The notes under the pieces: generated by a model
Seen by the model: the letters and a program-made list of their open reading frames with translations, nothing else
What the model was told of the DNA's origin: nothing
Databases searched by the model: none
Assembly: GCA_002633005.1 (NCBI GenBank)
Contig: NMRA01000010.1
Span: forward strand, 361,280-425,279
Origin: Phoronis australis
Taxonomy: Eukaryota; Phoronida; Phoronidae
Length of the DNA stretch: 64,000 bases
Direction of reading: 5' to 3'
Part shown: positions 1-13,700 of the stretch, one piece after another
How positions within the stretch are numbered: position 1 is the first letter of the stretch
Layout: each line of letters begins with the position of its first letter
Position numbers and translations under genes: made by a program

Positions 1-932
1 AAAATACAGTTTCGACTAAACAAATTAACTGAAAACCTCCTTATGTTTTACAAATAGCGTGTTCAAGGTTGCTAACTTCATGTGGAGTCAGGACTAACCG
101 AATATTAATTAAGTCCTGCAAACCTGCGCTAGACCCCACAACACGAGAAAAATCTGGACGAACACAAGTGTTGTCATGTGACATTTGTTTTGACGTTAGT
201 CTGCAGGTGTGGGCCGAGTGAGCAAGCCCGTGCGTGTCATCAGAGTTCATTTGCCAGAGTAGCAGACCTACATTATGTAGGCCCTAGCTCGCGCTTCTTG
301 GCCAAGTGCGCAAAATTAATGCTTTGGTCAAGTTTCGATTCGTGGTTTTTACGTGTACAAAGTATCTAGATTCCTGCATGTTGAGAAGATCTGTACGGGA
401 AAGATGCAATACAATCCCGTTGACCAGTACGCTGCATCTGTTCTGAAAGAATTGATCATAGTGGGACACGTTCCTCACATCTTGATTAGCAAAACTTTTG
501 CATTCTTTTTTAAGCACTGTGGAAGTTTGAAGTGTACAGCCACGGCTAAATACCAACATGGCGGCGAGGCTCGTGGTCTAGAAATTCCGCGCACAATGAT
601 TTTTCGATACTGTCAGATATTACACATAAATTAAAGACATTATGTAGAATTTTAGAACTGTAGGTAAGGCATTTTTCGCATATGTACACATTCACTGGGC
701 GCTTATTTTAGTGAAGTCTGAAAATGAGTGGGGGCGCTTGTAGGGGTATGGGCACTTATTATGGCGAATGTTGTTATTTATAAAATAATTTTGGCTAAAA
801 TAACATTGTACATTACAGTAAGAAATCAGTTCCAAGAATGATGGTATTTCACTCGCTGCGAGCACATGGACCAGTCTTCTGCCTTTCCCCCTTTTCTTCG
901 TTTTTTACTAGTCCACAAAAACCTTTGTGCAC
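1..932. repeat. Duplicated segment A1 ending at single N (933)
   Basis: Near-identical to 1816-2725 over its whole length; both end at the same point (ACCTTTGTGCAC), and in this copy that point is the N. The pattern fits a contig end overlapping the interior of the next contig. It lies in an RLR intron upstream of 4615 and holds the HIRAN-like ORF. Confidence 0.85.
353..634 (+). pseudogene. HIRAN-like domain ORF fragment, copy 1 (repeat-associated)
   Basis: It encodes MYKVSRFLHVEKICTGKMQY, then NPVDQYAASVLKELIIVGHV. The pattern N-P-x-D-x-Y-A-x-x-V...VGH-x-P-x-x-x-I resembles the HIRAN domain, a small DNA-end binding module. I believe similar stand-alone ORFs are common in repeats of marine invertebrates, but could not check. 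No splice structure is visible and the sequence recurs at 2144-2427, so it is treated as repeat-borne. Confidence 0.45.
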
Positions 933-1366
933 NCTGAACGGATTTTCATAAAATGTGGTATATAGGCACGTATTAATGAGATGATGTTATCCTCCCGTTT
1001 TCGGATGGATTCGACGTAGTTTGCGCCACCTAGTGACCATTTTTATGCACCCACATATTTATATGATGATGGCGACTGACTACTGCGGCGCCTTCTTGTT
1101 TTGTTTTGTTTTGCGCCCACAACTGTATCTTCAAAACCCACTGCAGGATCTTTTTTAGTAAAGTGAATTTATAATTATGAATATAACAGACCGTGACTTT
1201 CAGGCGGATCGAACAGACGCTCTGCCCACAAGTGGCAGTTTCATTTTGTTGTGTTTTCCTTTGTTTCTCTGGGGTTCCTTGACAGGTTTTTGTGAAATAT
1301 GGCAGGGATATACTCCGGTTTCAAAACCCTGCTCGCCAGCTGGGCGAGTGAACCAGAAAATCTACT

Positions 1367-1422
1367 CGCCCAGCCTAAAGTTAAGTCGCCCAGCCTAAAG
1401 TTAAGTCGCCCAGCCATTTGCA
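1367..1422. repeat. Short tandem repeat, CGCCCAGCCTAAAGTTAAGT
   Basis: About 2.5 copies of a 20 bp unit. Related GGGCGAGTG/CTCGCCCAG motifs recur at 1340-1370 and 2940-3010. Confidence 0.7.
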
Positions 1423-1815
1423 TCTGTCCCCAAAAACTTGCTACCAGTGTAAATAAAAATCCTCGTTTCGTGCGTTGATGTTACCATCAATTAGGGCTAT
1501 CGTATTCGCCCTAATAAGCGCCCAGGAGGCTTAGAAAAAATCCTTTTGGAAGGGGGGTCGCTTGTTGTAGCCTAAGGCGGTTGAAACCCAATCTCTCAAA
1601 CGGAAGCTAGGATGCATCAAGTTTACACGTTGTGACATATCTGTAACCAATGACAGACTTTCTACAAAACTTTGGTGCATTGCTATCAAACTTTGTTGTT
1701 AAATTACTATTTTTTTAAACTGAAAATATGCTGAATTCCCAGGGTGAAAACTTGCCGACTGATGCGTCGCTGCCTGCATGGCGATCGTCAGTAGGGCAAC
1801 TTGAATTCTTGAGTA

Positions 1816-2725
1816 AAAATACAGTTTCGACTAAACAAATTAACTGAAAACCTCCTGATGTTTTACAAATAGCGTGTTTAAGGTTTTTAAGTTCAGGTGG
1901 AGTCAGGACTAACCGAATATTAAGTAAGTCCTGCAAACCTGCGCTAGACCCTACAACACGAGAAAAATCTGGACGAACACAAGTGTTGTCATGTGACGTT
2001 TGTTTTGACGTGGTGTGGGCCGAGTGAGCAAGCCCGTGCGTGTTCATTTGCCAGAGTAGCAGACCTACATTATGTAGGCCCTAGCTCGCGCTTCTTGGCC
2101 ACATGCGCAAAATTAATGCTTTGGTCAAGTTTCGATTCGTGGTTCGTGTACAAAGTATCTAGATTCCTGCATGTTGAGAAGATCTGTACGGGAAAGATGC
2201 AATACAATCCCGTTGACCAGTACGCTGCGTCTGTTCTGAAAGACCTGATCTTAGTGGGACACATTCCTCGCATCTTGATTAGCAAAATTTTTGCATTCTT
2301 TTTTAAGCACTGCGGAAGTTTGAAGTGTACAGCCACGGCTAAATACCAACATAGCGGCGAGGCTCGTGGTCTAGAAATTCCGCGCACAATGATTTTTCAA
2401 TACTGTCAGATATTACACATAAATTAAAGACATTATGTAGAATTTTAGAACTGTAGGTAAGGCATTTTTCGCATATGTACTCATTCACTGGGCGCTTATT
2501 TTAGTGAAGTCTGAAAATGAGTGGGGGCGCTTATAGGGGTATGGGCGCTTATTATGTCGAATGTTATTATTTATAAAATAATTTTGGCTAAAATAACATT
2601 GTACATTACAATAAGAAATCAGTTCCAAGAATGATGGTATTTCACTCGCTGCGAGCACATGGACCAGTCTTCTGCCTTTCCCCCTTTTCTTCGTTTTTTA
2701 CTAGTCCACAAAAACCTTTGTGCAC
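1816..2725. repeat. Duplicated segment A2
   Basis: Partner of 1-932, with scattered substitutions and small indels (for example CGTGGTTTTTACGTGTA versus CGTGGTTCGTGTA). Most likely the other haplotype of the same locus. Confidence 0.85.
1993..2427 (+). pseudogene. HIRAN-like domain ORF fragment, copy 2
   Basis: Same ORF as copy 1 within the duplicated segment 1816-2725, here open for 144 codons. Core: NPVDQYAASVLKDLILVGHI then PRILISKIFAFFFKHCGS and GLEIPRTMIF. Differences from copy 1 are scattered substitutions, in line with allelic or recent repeat copies. Confidence 0.45.
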
Positions 2726-3123
2726 TACCACACACTGATCTTTTGTCTAGAAGAATCCCGTAACGGGTGACATCTACTGAATTGGTAAGATTGCACTGCG
2801 TCGATGTTTTTTACTGCCGGAGAATCGACACGCTGGCCAAACTGAACCTTAAATTCATGATAAAAGCACAAGGAGGAGAAAATTTATTTATGTTCATCTG
2901 GGAAACGATATTATAATAGTGCTTTTGTACTCTGAAAATTCGCTCGCCACTTGGGCGATCGGGCAAGTCACTCGCCCAGCACCATTTTTACTCGTATTGG
3001 CAACTGGGCGATTGGCAAAAAGTATATCCCTGATATGGCATGTTTCCGTTTTTAGATGGATTGTACGTTTTTGCGTCATCTAGGGGCCATTATATTGATA
3101 CATATAGATTATTATATGGCGAA

Positions 3124-3245
3124 GTCGTTATCCCCCATTATCTAGAGCCCGAGTGGATTTTGGAGAATTATCGCCCAAGGGGCATTAGCCCCAAGGGTGA
3201 TAATTCTCCAAAATCTACTCGGGCTCTAGATAACGGGATAACGAC
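3124..3245. repeat. Long palindrome (foldback MITE-like), arms about 50 bp
   Basis: GTCGTTATCCC...GAGTGGATTTTGGAGAATTATC is followed, after AAGGGGCATTAGCCCC, by its near-perfect reverse complement ending GGGATAACGAC. A diverged half copy lies at 3968-4032, showing that it is a dispersed family. Confidence 0.8.
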
Positions 3246-3796
3246 TGAGAACATGGTAATAATCTATTTATACCACATACTGAATGAGAAACATTGCAAT
3301 GAATCGATCTACCTTTCTCGACTTGCCTCGGCTTTGTTACTACTGTCAGAGCCCCGGGGTTGGAGACCTTTTAAGAAAAGCTATTTTTGTCAAATAATGA
3401 TTTTACTCAAAACCAATTGAAAAATAAAACAAAATAGAAATAAAGTGAATTTATAAATTAAGGTTTAGCAACTATTGTAGCTTATTACACATTTTATCAC
3501 GCTAAGCTTTGACCGGGAAAATATCGTCTGCTAAAGTAGGTTATCACTAGTAACTGAGTATAATGCTCAAGTCAAAGGATCCCGACCACACTACACCTGC
3601 ATTCAAATTGGAGATCGGTGATTTACAAGTGAGGGAACACGAGAGAAAAATTTCACTGAATTAAAATATAGTTTTTATGGAAATTATGCGTCTTATTTTT
3701 CATAGCGTATAAATGTCGGTGCAATGCCCTTTGTTGAACATGCAATTGTTGCGCGTGCTCATTTAAGTATTCTATTTTTCACGTTCGATGACGTCA

Positions 3797-3872
3797 GCCG
3801 CTGAGTGATGTAGTGGTAAAGTCAGCCACTTGAAACTCTTGAGGCCCGGGTTCAAATCCAGCCTGGGTTTCC
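3797..3872 (+). repeat. tRNA-like SINE head
   Basis: GTAGTGGTAAAGTCAGCCAC (A-box-like) and GGGTTCAAATCCAGCCTGGG (B-box-like) are spaced as in a tRNA promoter, without a convincing cloverleaf or anticodon arm. Confidence 0.4.
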
Positions 3873-3967
3873 TGCCAAAATATTGTTTCACTAGTGAGAT
3901 AAATTTATGGGTTATTACACGGTTTTATACCACAATATTAGCCTTGAATCATGGCAGATGCAACCGC

Positions 3968-4032
3968 CCCTCGAGCGATAATTCTCCAAAATCCACTCGG
4001 ACTCTAAATAACGAGGGATAACGACTTCGCCA
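3968..4032. repeat. Half copy of the 3124-3245 palindrome family
   Basis: GCGATAATTCTCCAAAATCC ... CGAGGGATAACGACTTCGCC corresponds to one arm of the 3124-3245 palindrome, with substitutions. Confidence 0.65.
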
Positions 4033-4196
4033 TGTAATAATATATATGTATCTGCCTTTCAAGGCTAATATATATATGAATAACCCTAAAAATACACCAT
4101 TTGCGATGCATTCATCGGCACATTCCAGTGCTCTGCGTTGCTCTTGTTTCGAGTTTTGAAGTTTTAAGAAGTACACCCAAAAACTGTCACCTCTCC

Positions 4197-4506
4197 ATAG
4201 GCGGATTTAGGGGGGGCCCGGATCCCCCCCCCTTGACTGCCATAAGCAAAAATGGAACAGCAACTGCGTGAAGCGCGAGGAAATATTGAGTAAGCAACTA
4301 GGACGCAGAGAAGGGGGTGCCCCCAGATCTCGGCTTTCCCGTTTTTTTTTTTTTTTTAGTCCACCGGTAGGTTTTCCGAATAGATGGTTAATTCACACAC
4401 CCGGCTCCCGCAACTTTGGGTCTGAGCTACACATACAATTGCACTTTGCCCAATTCCCCGAGACAACATGTTGGGCCCCCCTTATGGTATCCTAGGTCCG
4501 CCACTG
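4197..4506. mobile_element. MITE with GGCGGATTTAGGGGGGGCCC termini
   Basis: It starts AGGCGGATTTAGGGGGGGCC and ends GGGCCCCCC...CCTAGGTCCGCCACTG, imperfect inverted termini around about 310 bp. This terminus style is common in non-autonomous DNA transposons. No target duplication was established. It contains a T16 run. Confidence 0.6.
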
Positions 4507-4614
4507 CTCTCTACCTGCTTTGAGTTAATTGCTGGTATGAAAACTAACCTGATGATAAAAGTGTTGACAGCTTTCATTGAGCTAACATTATGTTATTTTG
4601 TTCATGCTCTTCAG

Positions 4615-4710
4615 AGGTCCAACATACTGCAGGACGCCCAAGCAATGACAGGTTCCTGATGGAGATGCAATCCATCATGGTTAAGATTGAATTCTATATC
4701 AAGAAAGAAG
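4615..4710 (+). CDS. RLR exon a (start of HEL2i)
   Basis: Acceptor CTCTTCAG before AG-GTC, donor AAG/GTAAGT. The exon adds 2 bases to a codon begun upstream, then 31 codons ([20 protein letters not shown]), and ends in phase 1 within a glycine codon. It looks like the linker and first HEL2i helix of RLRs. Another frame of the same bases meets a stop, so the reading frame rests on the match to the next exon. Confidence 0.8.
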
Positions 4711-7700
4711 GTAAGTGGTACATGGTTATGCTGAATTTGTAGTCTTTAAAAGAATATTGCAGGTGGTCTGATTGATACACGTTGTACCAGACGTGGGCAG
4801 GCCGCGCATGTGGGCCCATTGCACTGATCACCTGGAACTATTTTTGTGCTTTATTAATTTGTTAAAACCGAGCTGAGGAGCTCATAGCTAGAAACGTGAC
4901 TTAAGGGTCTAGCAGTGTGGCCCAGTGGGACTCAAAGCCATGACCTCGAGTAAAGAAGGCGGACACCATCAAACTAGGCCACGCTGCCTCCTCAAAAATC
5001 TTTAGATCAACGGTGCTTTTAACACGACTTTCCAATCATTTCTGACTTGCTTGAATTCTCTTGATCGTGGTCCTCTGAAGAATCACCTTTGACCTCATGC
5101 ATTATAATCATAAAATACAGGCATTACATTATTGAGGGTTACGTTTCAGGCCACGAAATGGTGAAGCTTGTCCCTAAGATAAGTGGTCTGCTCAACTCAC
5201 CGACTGAAAAAGGAAACGAACGCTACACGCAATGGGCAACGGAGCTGAGAAATACTGCGTTCTTATTAACCGAGCATAAAATGCGTCGACGGGTTCTCGC
5301 CTGCATTGGAGATTTACAAGTAAGTTGCTATTTTAAACCACCTATAGGCAACATGAATACAGAGATCAACCACATCACTTGGACCACGAGCCATGTAACT
5401 ATTCACCAGCTATGGTTTAAGGGAGACAATTCCAGCTTCACCAGCCAAGATATACTGTTTTATGATTAATAGGGCAAGTTGATCAGAGAATAGCGGGTAA
5501 AGGCCATCTCATATGGAAAGCTATAAACTGTGTGCCACAAGTCAAGTCACTACATTGTCACCTGCATACTGCCAGTTAAAATGCTGACTGACCTGGAAAC
5601 TACATGGTGTAGTAAACAGTATAGATTTTGTACATGTGTCTACAATGAGCCATGGAGAGAGATTTGTTGTGGTCAGATGATGCAAGCAATTGCCATTGGC
5701 TGTTAATTTTGGTCGGCTAAGCGTTTGGCTCACTTGATGGGAGGATTTATGATCATCATTTGCCTCGTCGCCTAGCGACAAAATCGTTAAGGTTCATTTT
5801 GCTGCTAAAGTGAGCTATTTGAGGGTCATAGCTCTCTGTCATTGCATAGCCTTGGTGCTCTACCTGGAGTCAACTGATATCAAGTACTGTACTCACTCAG
5901 AAGTTCCTGCATAAATCTATAGTTGGCAAATATCTCTCGGCCCAGGCAGACCTTGATTATCATTGACCAATAGCGAAGTGATGTTCAGTCAATTTGGATG
6001 CTAAGAACAGTCAAGAAATTTTGTGAATAAGTCGTAATAAAACGATTTACTTTGTGTGGAGAGGCAGTTACTACTGACAACTTGTGGCACAAAACATACA
6101 GCTGTTAATGATTGATTGTTTCTGACTTGGTTGCTATTTAACATGCTTTGGTTACAGTCTTTAATTAATCAAATTATAATGTTGGAAATCTGATATGTTA
6201 TATTTTGTACCATCTTCGAGTTTGAGGTAACCAAATTAAACCTTGAGATACTGGTTGAATCGTCTGACCAACAGTTCATAATATACAGTAAAGCGCACAG
6301 TCAATATCAATATACACACCCATAAGTACATGCATGCATTGTACAATTTGATGCATGCATATTTAATTGTTCAACATGTCGCTCGTGAAAACGAAAAAAC
6401 AGTCTGATAATCTAACTGCTGTGAACGTATGACTAGGTTTATCGACAGACCGATCACAGACAGCACCCACCTTCCTTCACAAAACTACAACCGACATTCA
6501 CAGGGTTTGTCTGTTGTCCTTCTCAACCATGTTTTTGTTTCAGTGCTACAATGAAGCTCTTGTCGTAGCGCATGACTGCAGAGCTTTGGATGCTATGGAG
6601 TATGTGGAACAAAAATTAGCTTCCATCCGCAACCCAAATCATTTTGATGAAACTGACCAGTGGCTGGATACTATTTACAAGGGTAGGTATGCAGAGATAA
6701 CTCGTTATTTGTTGATGTTAATTGTTATACATTTCCTAATTGTATAGTAAGTGAAAACCAAATAATTATAAAACTGCAACAATGTTTATAATCAAACAAA
6801 ATTTGTTCTATTTTTACATTGTTGTTTTGCTATTAAACTAATTTATGTATCTTTTTCTTGCTAAGCGGTATTAAAATTTAAGAAAGACTTGATTGGGCAG
6901 ATTGTTGTAAGTCAAAAATCAAATTCTACAGGCTTTCTAATTTCAGAAAATACTTATACCAACTGAATTTAAAATCTTTAGTTTTGTCCATATTGGGTTT
7001 TATACCTTCANNNNNNNNNNNNNNNNNNNNNNNNNNNNNNNNNNNNNNNNNNNNAAACGAAAAATACGAGACAATTAGGGAAACTCAAAACATTACCCAA
7101 TGGTATTTAAGTACAGGAAAAGATCGAGCGCATCGTTCACGACACAACCGTCGTTAAGGTTCTTGACCGACACTGCTACACCTGGGAAGAAATGTCAATG
7201 ACTTGTCAATCAATAACCACCATGATAATTACCTGCACCAACCATGAATAACACAGGCTACACATACCAAATTACACAGCTGGACAGACTGCAGGCTACC
7301 TTTTCAATGTTAAAACTCTATACCACAGTTATCACAAAACAATATTTTGAAAATTTATGGGCATTTTTGCAACTGCTTCAAATCCCTTCGAAAAATTTAA
7401 AAAGGGCCAATTTGACAGCAGTACTATTTTTGTCCGAAATTGGAGTGATTTTGAGGCAGCAAGTTCCTACAGATTAAGTAGATCATGAATGCCATGGCAA
7501 CAATTTCAAGGCTTGGAATGACAAATGACAAAAAGAGAAAATTTTTCTAGGTGGTGTACATGTAGAGGCTTGTGCCATAGAAATATTTTTTGTGTTGTGA
7601 AATTTAACTGAAAAAACGATTTTACGTGAATGAAGTCAAAATAAGGATAAAAAAGAGAAGAAGAAAGAGGAAATCAGAAATCAAATAAGAGGAAATCAAA

Positions 7701-10700
7701 ACCAAAAAAGATTTCAACCCTCTTAAAAGAGGAAATTTCCAAGCCCTGAATTTGCAGGGCGCCACATTTCTTTTTCTTTATTAGTTGCACAATGTCAGAT
7801 TGTGACATAAAATTTGCCAAAAAGCATTCGCTGGAAGTACAGTATAGATTCTCTAGTTTGGTAGTCTCTGAAACTTGTGACACTGAAATTCCAGCCAAAA
7901 TGGATTCTGAAGAATGGGACAACTATTATACATGATTGTAAAGTCTGAACCATAAAATTGTCAAAAACAGCTGCCAACAAAACTAACATCTTTTTTGTAA
8001 GTTAGGCATGGCTAATATTAGTATTTCTAAAGTTGATACAGATCCAATCTTGAATAAAATAATTAATTTTTCACTGTGTTCTAACTTGGAGACTTGTTAC
8101 CATAATTGGTGTCAGACATTTTACCCCCTGCAAAGTATGAGTAACAAAAACTATGTTGAACTGAATGAAAAACTTAAGATTGCTAGAAATAAAATATTCC
8201 AAACATTCCAATGAATTCAAAAAGGCAACAGTGCAGTGTAAGTTAAGTTTTGGCCAGATGAATATAGACTTGCTATTCACTTACCAAACAAACCTATATG
8301 GTAACTATAGCAACAAAAGCCTTGTATACAAAAATCTAAAAGCACCACACTTAACAAGGAGTTAAAGTCACAATTCATCAACAGACAACGTGCGCATAGA
8401 GCGGGGAATTGAAATGTTTACGGAACAACACTCGGTTTCTTGCACAAAATTTCACCAAGGACCTGGGACTTACCTAGCAACTGCCATGATAGCCATCACT
8501 GGGATAGCCAGTTTTAAAGAACGACAGCTCAGACATGGCCAAGAGAGAAAAAATGCTCGTTTTAAGATAACCTCAGCGAAAATGATGGCTACATGAAGAA
8601 TGTAACATTTCTGACTGTGTAAATTATATTGAAATTGGGTAGAAATAATTGGTTCAGTTCCATAAATATTCAAACATAAATCCAGATTACAGACTATTAC
8701 CCACAATGTTTACCATCACTATCAAACTGATGATCGGAAACGCTGGCAGCCATAATTTCCCCTGTCCTGTGACCTCAGGGTGACCGCATACGAAATCCCC
8801 CCATATGGCGAGACAGTATCAATCTCATGAATTTACATGGCAATTGCCCACTTTTCACATCCTAGAACAGTCCCTGTCATGGATACCTCAAGGACAAGGA
8901 AATACTTAGCATGACAGCAGTACCTCGTTTGAATTCAATCTCCAGTTTGTCTGGTTGATCAGGTGACTTTCTGGGGTCAGTGGTCATTAAGTAAAGGTCA
9001 GGTGCCTCAGTCTTGGGATCTTCAAGGATTCCAGCTTCATAACTAATGGAGAAAATGTCAAAGGGCAAAGGTAAACCTACTCTGTAATGCCATAAACAAC
9101 AAACAATAACAACAATAAAAATAACTAATCTTAAATTTATCACGCCTTATGAATTGAAGCACTTCCCATTTAAAAAGGGACTTTCCCATTTTGTCCCAAA
9201 CTGAAATGTAATATTACATTTCAGATAAATATCAACATTTTGTCATTAAATTTGGTTTATAATCGATCATGACCCCCTCCTTAATGCATTTCATGTCCTA
9301 CTTTTAAAAAACCTCATTTAGTCTTCTGTTAATTAGCCATTGAAATTTGCTGTCGTAATATTACACACAAGGAATGTGTAATATTACACACGACTGCTTG
9401 ATATTACGCACGGGTCCGTAATATTACACACTGATGTGTAATCTTACGCATTTTTGCGTAATCTTACACATCTGATGTGTAATATCAAGCAAGAATGAAA
9501 TTTGCCGTATAGTGACTTGGGATATCTGAAATGCCGCATTTATTCGAATTTTGTTGCTTGTAGATTTCTTGGTTGTTTTTGATCCTTTTGTTTCGATGGT
9601 TTTGTCTTGTTTTAACACATACTAACTGCCCAGGATATACAGCTGAGACACCACGGTTAACACCATTTTTGTTTAGGTATACGATATCGCGGCGGCAGCC
9701 CAACGGCGACATAGTAAAACTCTGGCGAAGCGCAATTTGCAGTTGCGATGACTTGAGATTTTCGACGTGCGGCATTTGTTCGAATTTTGTTGAAACACTA
9801 ACGCTCTGCAGTAAGTTCCATGTAGTTCATAAAACGACTTATGGGGTATTTTTGATCAGCTACGTTTTGTTAGTTTTATCTTGCTTATATTCATGCAAAC
9901 AGGGCAGGATATACTCTTCAGACACCACGGGTAACAACAACTTTGCAGCGGCAGCCCAACGGCGGCATGGCAAAACTCTGGCGAATCTCAACTGATCGAA
10001 CCATCTGTGTCCTAAAAAAATACGCTTGTGAGAGCTAGCTTCAGTAAACAAGCTACTGTATCACTCTTTTTATCATTCCCTGGTGCTCCGATGCGTAATC
10101 TTACGCGCAACGCGTAATCTTATGCATTTTGCGTAATCTTACGCACTGACGTGTAAGATCATGAAAGAATGAAATTGCCTGTTGTCGTGACTTGGGATTT
10201 CTTAAGCTCCGCATTTATTCAAATTTTGTTGAAATACTAACGGTTGACAGGTATGAGACGACATCGCATGTTTTTATCATTTTCGTTTAGATGTGACTTC
10301 AACTTAGCAGGACATGCACTTGAGACACCTCGGGTGAACACTTATGTTTAAATACATTTTATAGTAACGGCATTGGACAAATCCTGCCGCAGTGAAAGAA
10401 ATTTTACAAGGGCAAATGATCGAACTGCCTGTATCCAAAAAATTAAGCCGCGCTTGTGAAGGCTAGCTTCAGGAAACAAGCCACTGTTTCCTTTTTCAAT
10501 ACCTTAGTCAGTATGCTCGCTTTTGTGATTTGACGCTCAAGTGCATAATCTTACACGTGTGTCCTGATCGAAGTCACCTTCGACTGTTGAGTCCTTGGTC
10601 ATACGACTACCCAGGTGAGCCTTCATTGCTGGGTGACTGAGCTTCAACAGCGCACCGCTCACACGCGTGTATTTTTGGAGCTCATTTTAGCGAGATATCA

Positions 10701-13700
10701 CGACACGCCTGTGGTCGTAACCTTACGCACATGATATTACGCTAAAATATCTTGACCGTAGATCAATATTTTGGGTAGGTACCTGCTTCATGGGAAGCGG
10801 ATTGTTCTGTTCGCTCTCGAGTTCTCCAAGGGATGCTCGCCTTGGTCTCTAAGTCGAGATAGACTATTCTTCCAACTAGTTAATATACCAGTCATCATTG
10901 GAACCATCTGTGATTGTATGGTCGGTAGAGACTTCACACAAGAGGTTTTATTTCTCATTTTTGTCACCTATATGTTGCGATTTTCCTCATTTAATTCACG
11001 TGAATTGTTTACTTACGTAAACTAAAGGTGGAATGAGACGTATATGAGATGAATGTGAGAGGGACACTGCGGTGTACTTGTTTTTATCTAGTTGCGCTGT
11101 TTTAATAGATTGCGACAGAAATAAACAATAAGCAATGGATCTGTCCTAATAATAGGAGGGGGAGCGTGGATAATCTTGCACGGGTTGTTGTCTCGAAAAA
11201 GTCGGAGTAGTACAAGTCCACTCAATCGATCACATACCTTCTGAATGCGTCATATCACGCGTCCGTTTGCAGCTTTTTCGGAGGTGCTGTGTTGTGTTGG
11301 CATTGTCGCGAAAGAGTCTTCCGCTCGTTTTCTTTAACGTTTCTGTCCTGCTCTGATGCGCAGAGGAGCCTACTACTACGATTTTGCCGTAGTTTCTACC
11401 CTTTTGTTGCTTTCACTACGCCACTACGGTCAGGGTCAAGATTCTACGTTTTCGCGCTCAGGAGTAAATAAACTAAGACATGAACTTATGTTGTTTTTTA
11501 TCGTTCTGTGATACATACGCCATAAGCAAGGCAAAACTGTGAGTTACAAATGTCAAAACACGCTGCTAATTTTTTTTCTTAATTATAAGTTCGTCGGATT
11601 CATTGTCTACTTGTGATTCAAGTTCCACTACGACGGTGATCGGCTTCGTCGGAAGGCGGCACCCAGACGGAGACTGTTGGTAACTAATTCGTCCCTTGGC
11701 ATCTAGCTCAGTGTTTTAAGATATTTTCCGTTTGTAGTGACACGTCGCTCGGCAACATTCCTTTACTTTTACAGTTAAGAAATACTTAATAGAAAACGCC
11801 TTGTTCGGAAGTACGAACGCAAAATCGAACCTTGACGGCTTTTGCGAAGTGCCCAGTCTTTGATTGACAGGTTGTGAGGTCACATGGCAGATTAAAGAAA
11901 AATAGGTCACATGACTTATTCGAACAATAACGCTTAATTGAAAATTATATCACGCTAAACTCCACCAACAACGTTCTTAATAGTGATCTTTCTTGACATG
12001 AAGAACCCAAAAGGTTACATGAGCGGCGATTATTATCTTACGGAGCAGCCACCGTGACTTCGTCCGAGAAATCACATTCTTATTACGAACAGCTGATTGC
12101 GAGTGAGTCCAGGATTGCAGGTGACAAAAATGAAGCGTTTTTACTGGTTGATATTTATGTGTCTGGGAGCGCGTGCGCCTGTCACGTATTTTCATTATCG
12201 TCTGATCTTGTCTTAGCGATCGAACTCATCCGGCGTCCGAGTCGAACAGTGAACAGACGGCAAAAAACTAGAAAACTTGGGCCAGCCAACATACATTAAT
12301 GTCCCCGGGCAGACAAGGCATCCGTGCATCAAACGTCCGACAGGGAGTGACAAACACGTTCGGTGCACGCTGTGTGGGACCAACTTTCGCAATAATCATG
12401 GTGACCGATTAGAACAAAGCGTCGACACAAACAGAGGAAACATTAGAACTTGCTAAAATGGATGAATAGTGGGTTTCCATTTTAGTTCGCGCTGAACTAT
12501 TCTTGACCCCACAAAATTACTACTTTTTGTCCGGAAAACTACCACTTTCACTTCTTAGATGTTGGCACCTCTGGCCATGCTTGACATGACGTTGACTCAC
12601 AAAATGAAAGCTCATTCACACTCCCCTAGAATACACTGCATTACCGACACACGGAAGAATAGGCCTAGTATTACCTACTGATATCTGTCCCATTACGAAT
12701 ACATGATGCAAGGTCGCTTGATATTATGCACTGGCGCTTCGACAAGCCTCGCACGGGTGATTGTCCTCTTTCTTGAATTATACTGGCGGAAAGTTGTGAG
12801 TGACGACGTGCACCCCGTGCGAAGCTTATCCACACCCCCTGCAACATCAAATGAGCGTAATATCAGGCACCAGAGTGCTACTGACGTATCAAAATGGCGT
12901 TTCACAGTACATCATGTGCTCTCGAATAATGGGCACATTTTTCGCTTCTCTAGCTTTTGTACGTATAAGTTGTTAGTAAGAGCGCAGCTTCCAAATGTAC
13001 TTTTTAATGCTCGCCCAGTTGTGCCACGATCTTATCGATGGTTAGATCAGTCATCAGGTAATCGGTGGAGTCATCGGCACCAACGAATAAATCAGTAAGT
13101 TGTGCAACATGGGACATAGTTAAGATTGGCCTAACGACGCTTGTCGCTTCTTCCAACATGAAATTGCATAATGTTATTTCACCATTGCATTTTGAAGCTT
13201 TACTTCAAAAGTTCTTCCGGCAACTATTGTAATAAGTGCATTATCATGACGTCAGGGTAGCATAGGCAAGCTACTGGATTGTAGTGCTACGGTAGCCATT
13301 CTCGGCTATGTTGTCGTTATCCTATTGTTTTAAAAGTCTTAACTGTATCGTGATGTACTGAATTGTCTAACACATTTTCTATATCCTCTGTCAGGTGCAG
13401 TGCTTCTGAAACGAAGAGTTTACGCCGTTGATGGATTCTCTTACTGCATGCTCAAATTCTGTTTTGTTAGCTACAATAGTTAAGTAGTATTGATGAATAA
13501 GATGATTTTTGTTCACTAATCAAAATCGACCCTATTAAGTCCCGTCCACACACAGCCTACCCAACAACGATTTGCCCTAGTGCTACACATATCCCCGATA
13601 GCAAGAGTAAGGAAGTTGTCGCTTAATTTGTGCCTGGCATGAATAGCTAATGCGAATACGGCGCAAATAAAAAACGGATAGGAGTTCAGTAACGCGAGGA

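Noticed and set aside
3797-3872. Functional tRNA gene
   Set aside because: A/B-box-like words only; acceptor and anticodon stems do not pair convincingly.
9573-9995. 140-codon plus-strand ORF
   Set aside because: Lies across the left terminal repeat and its subrepeats; no recognisable domain and the other arm does not keep the frame.
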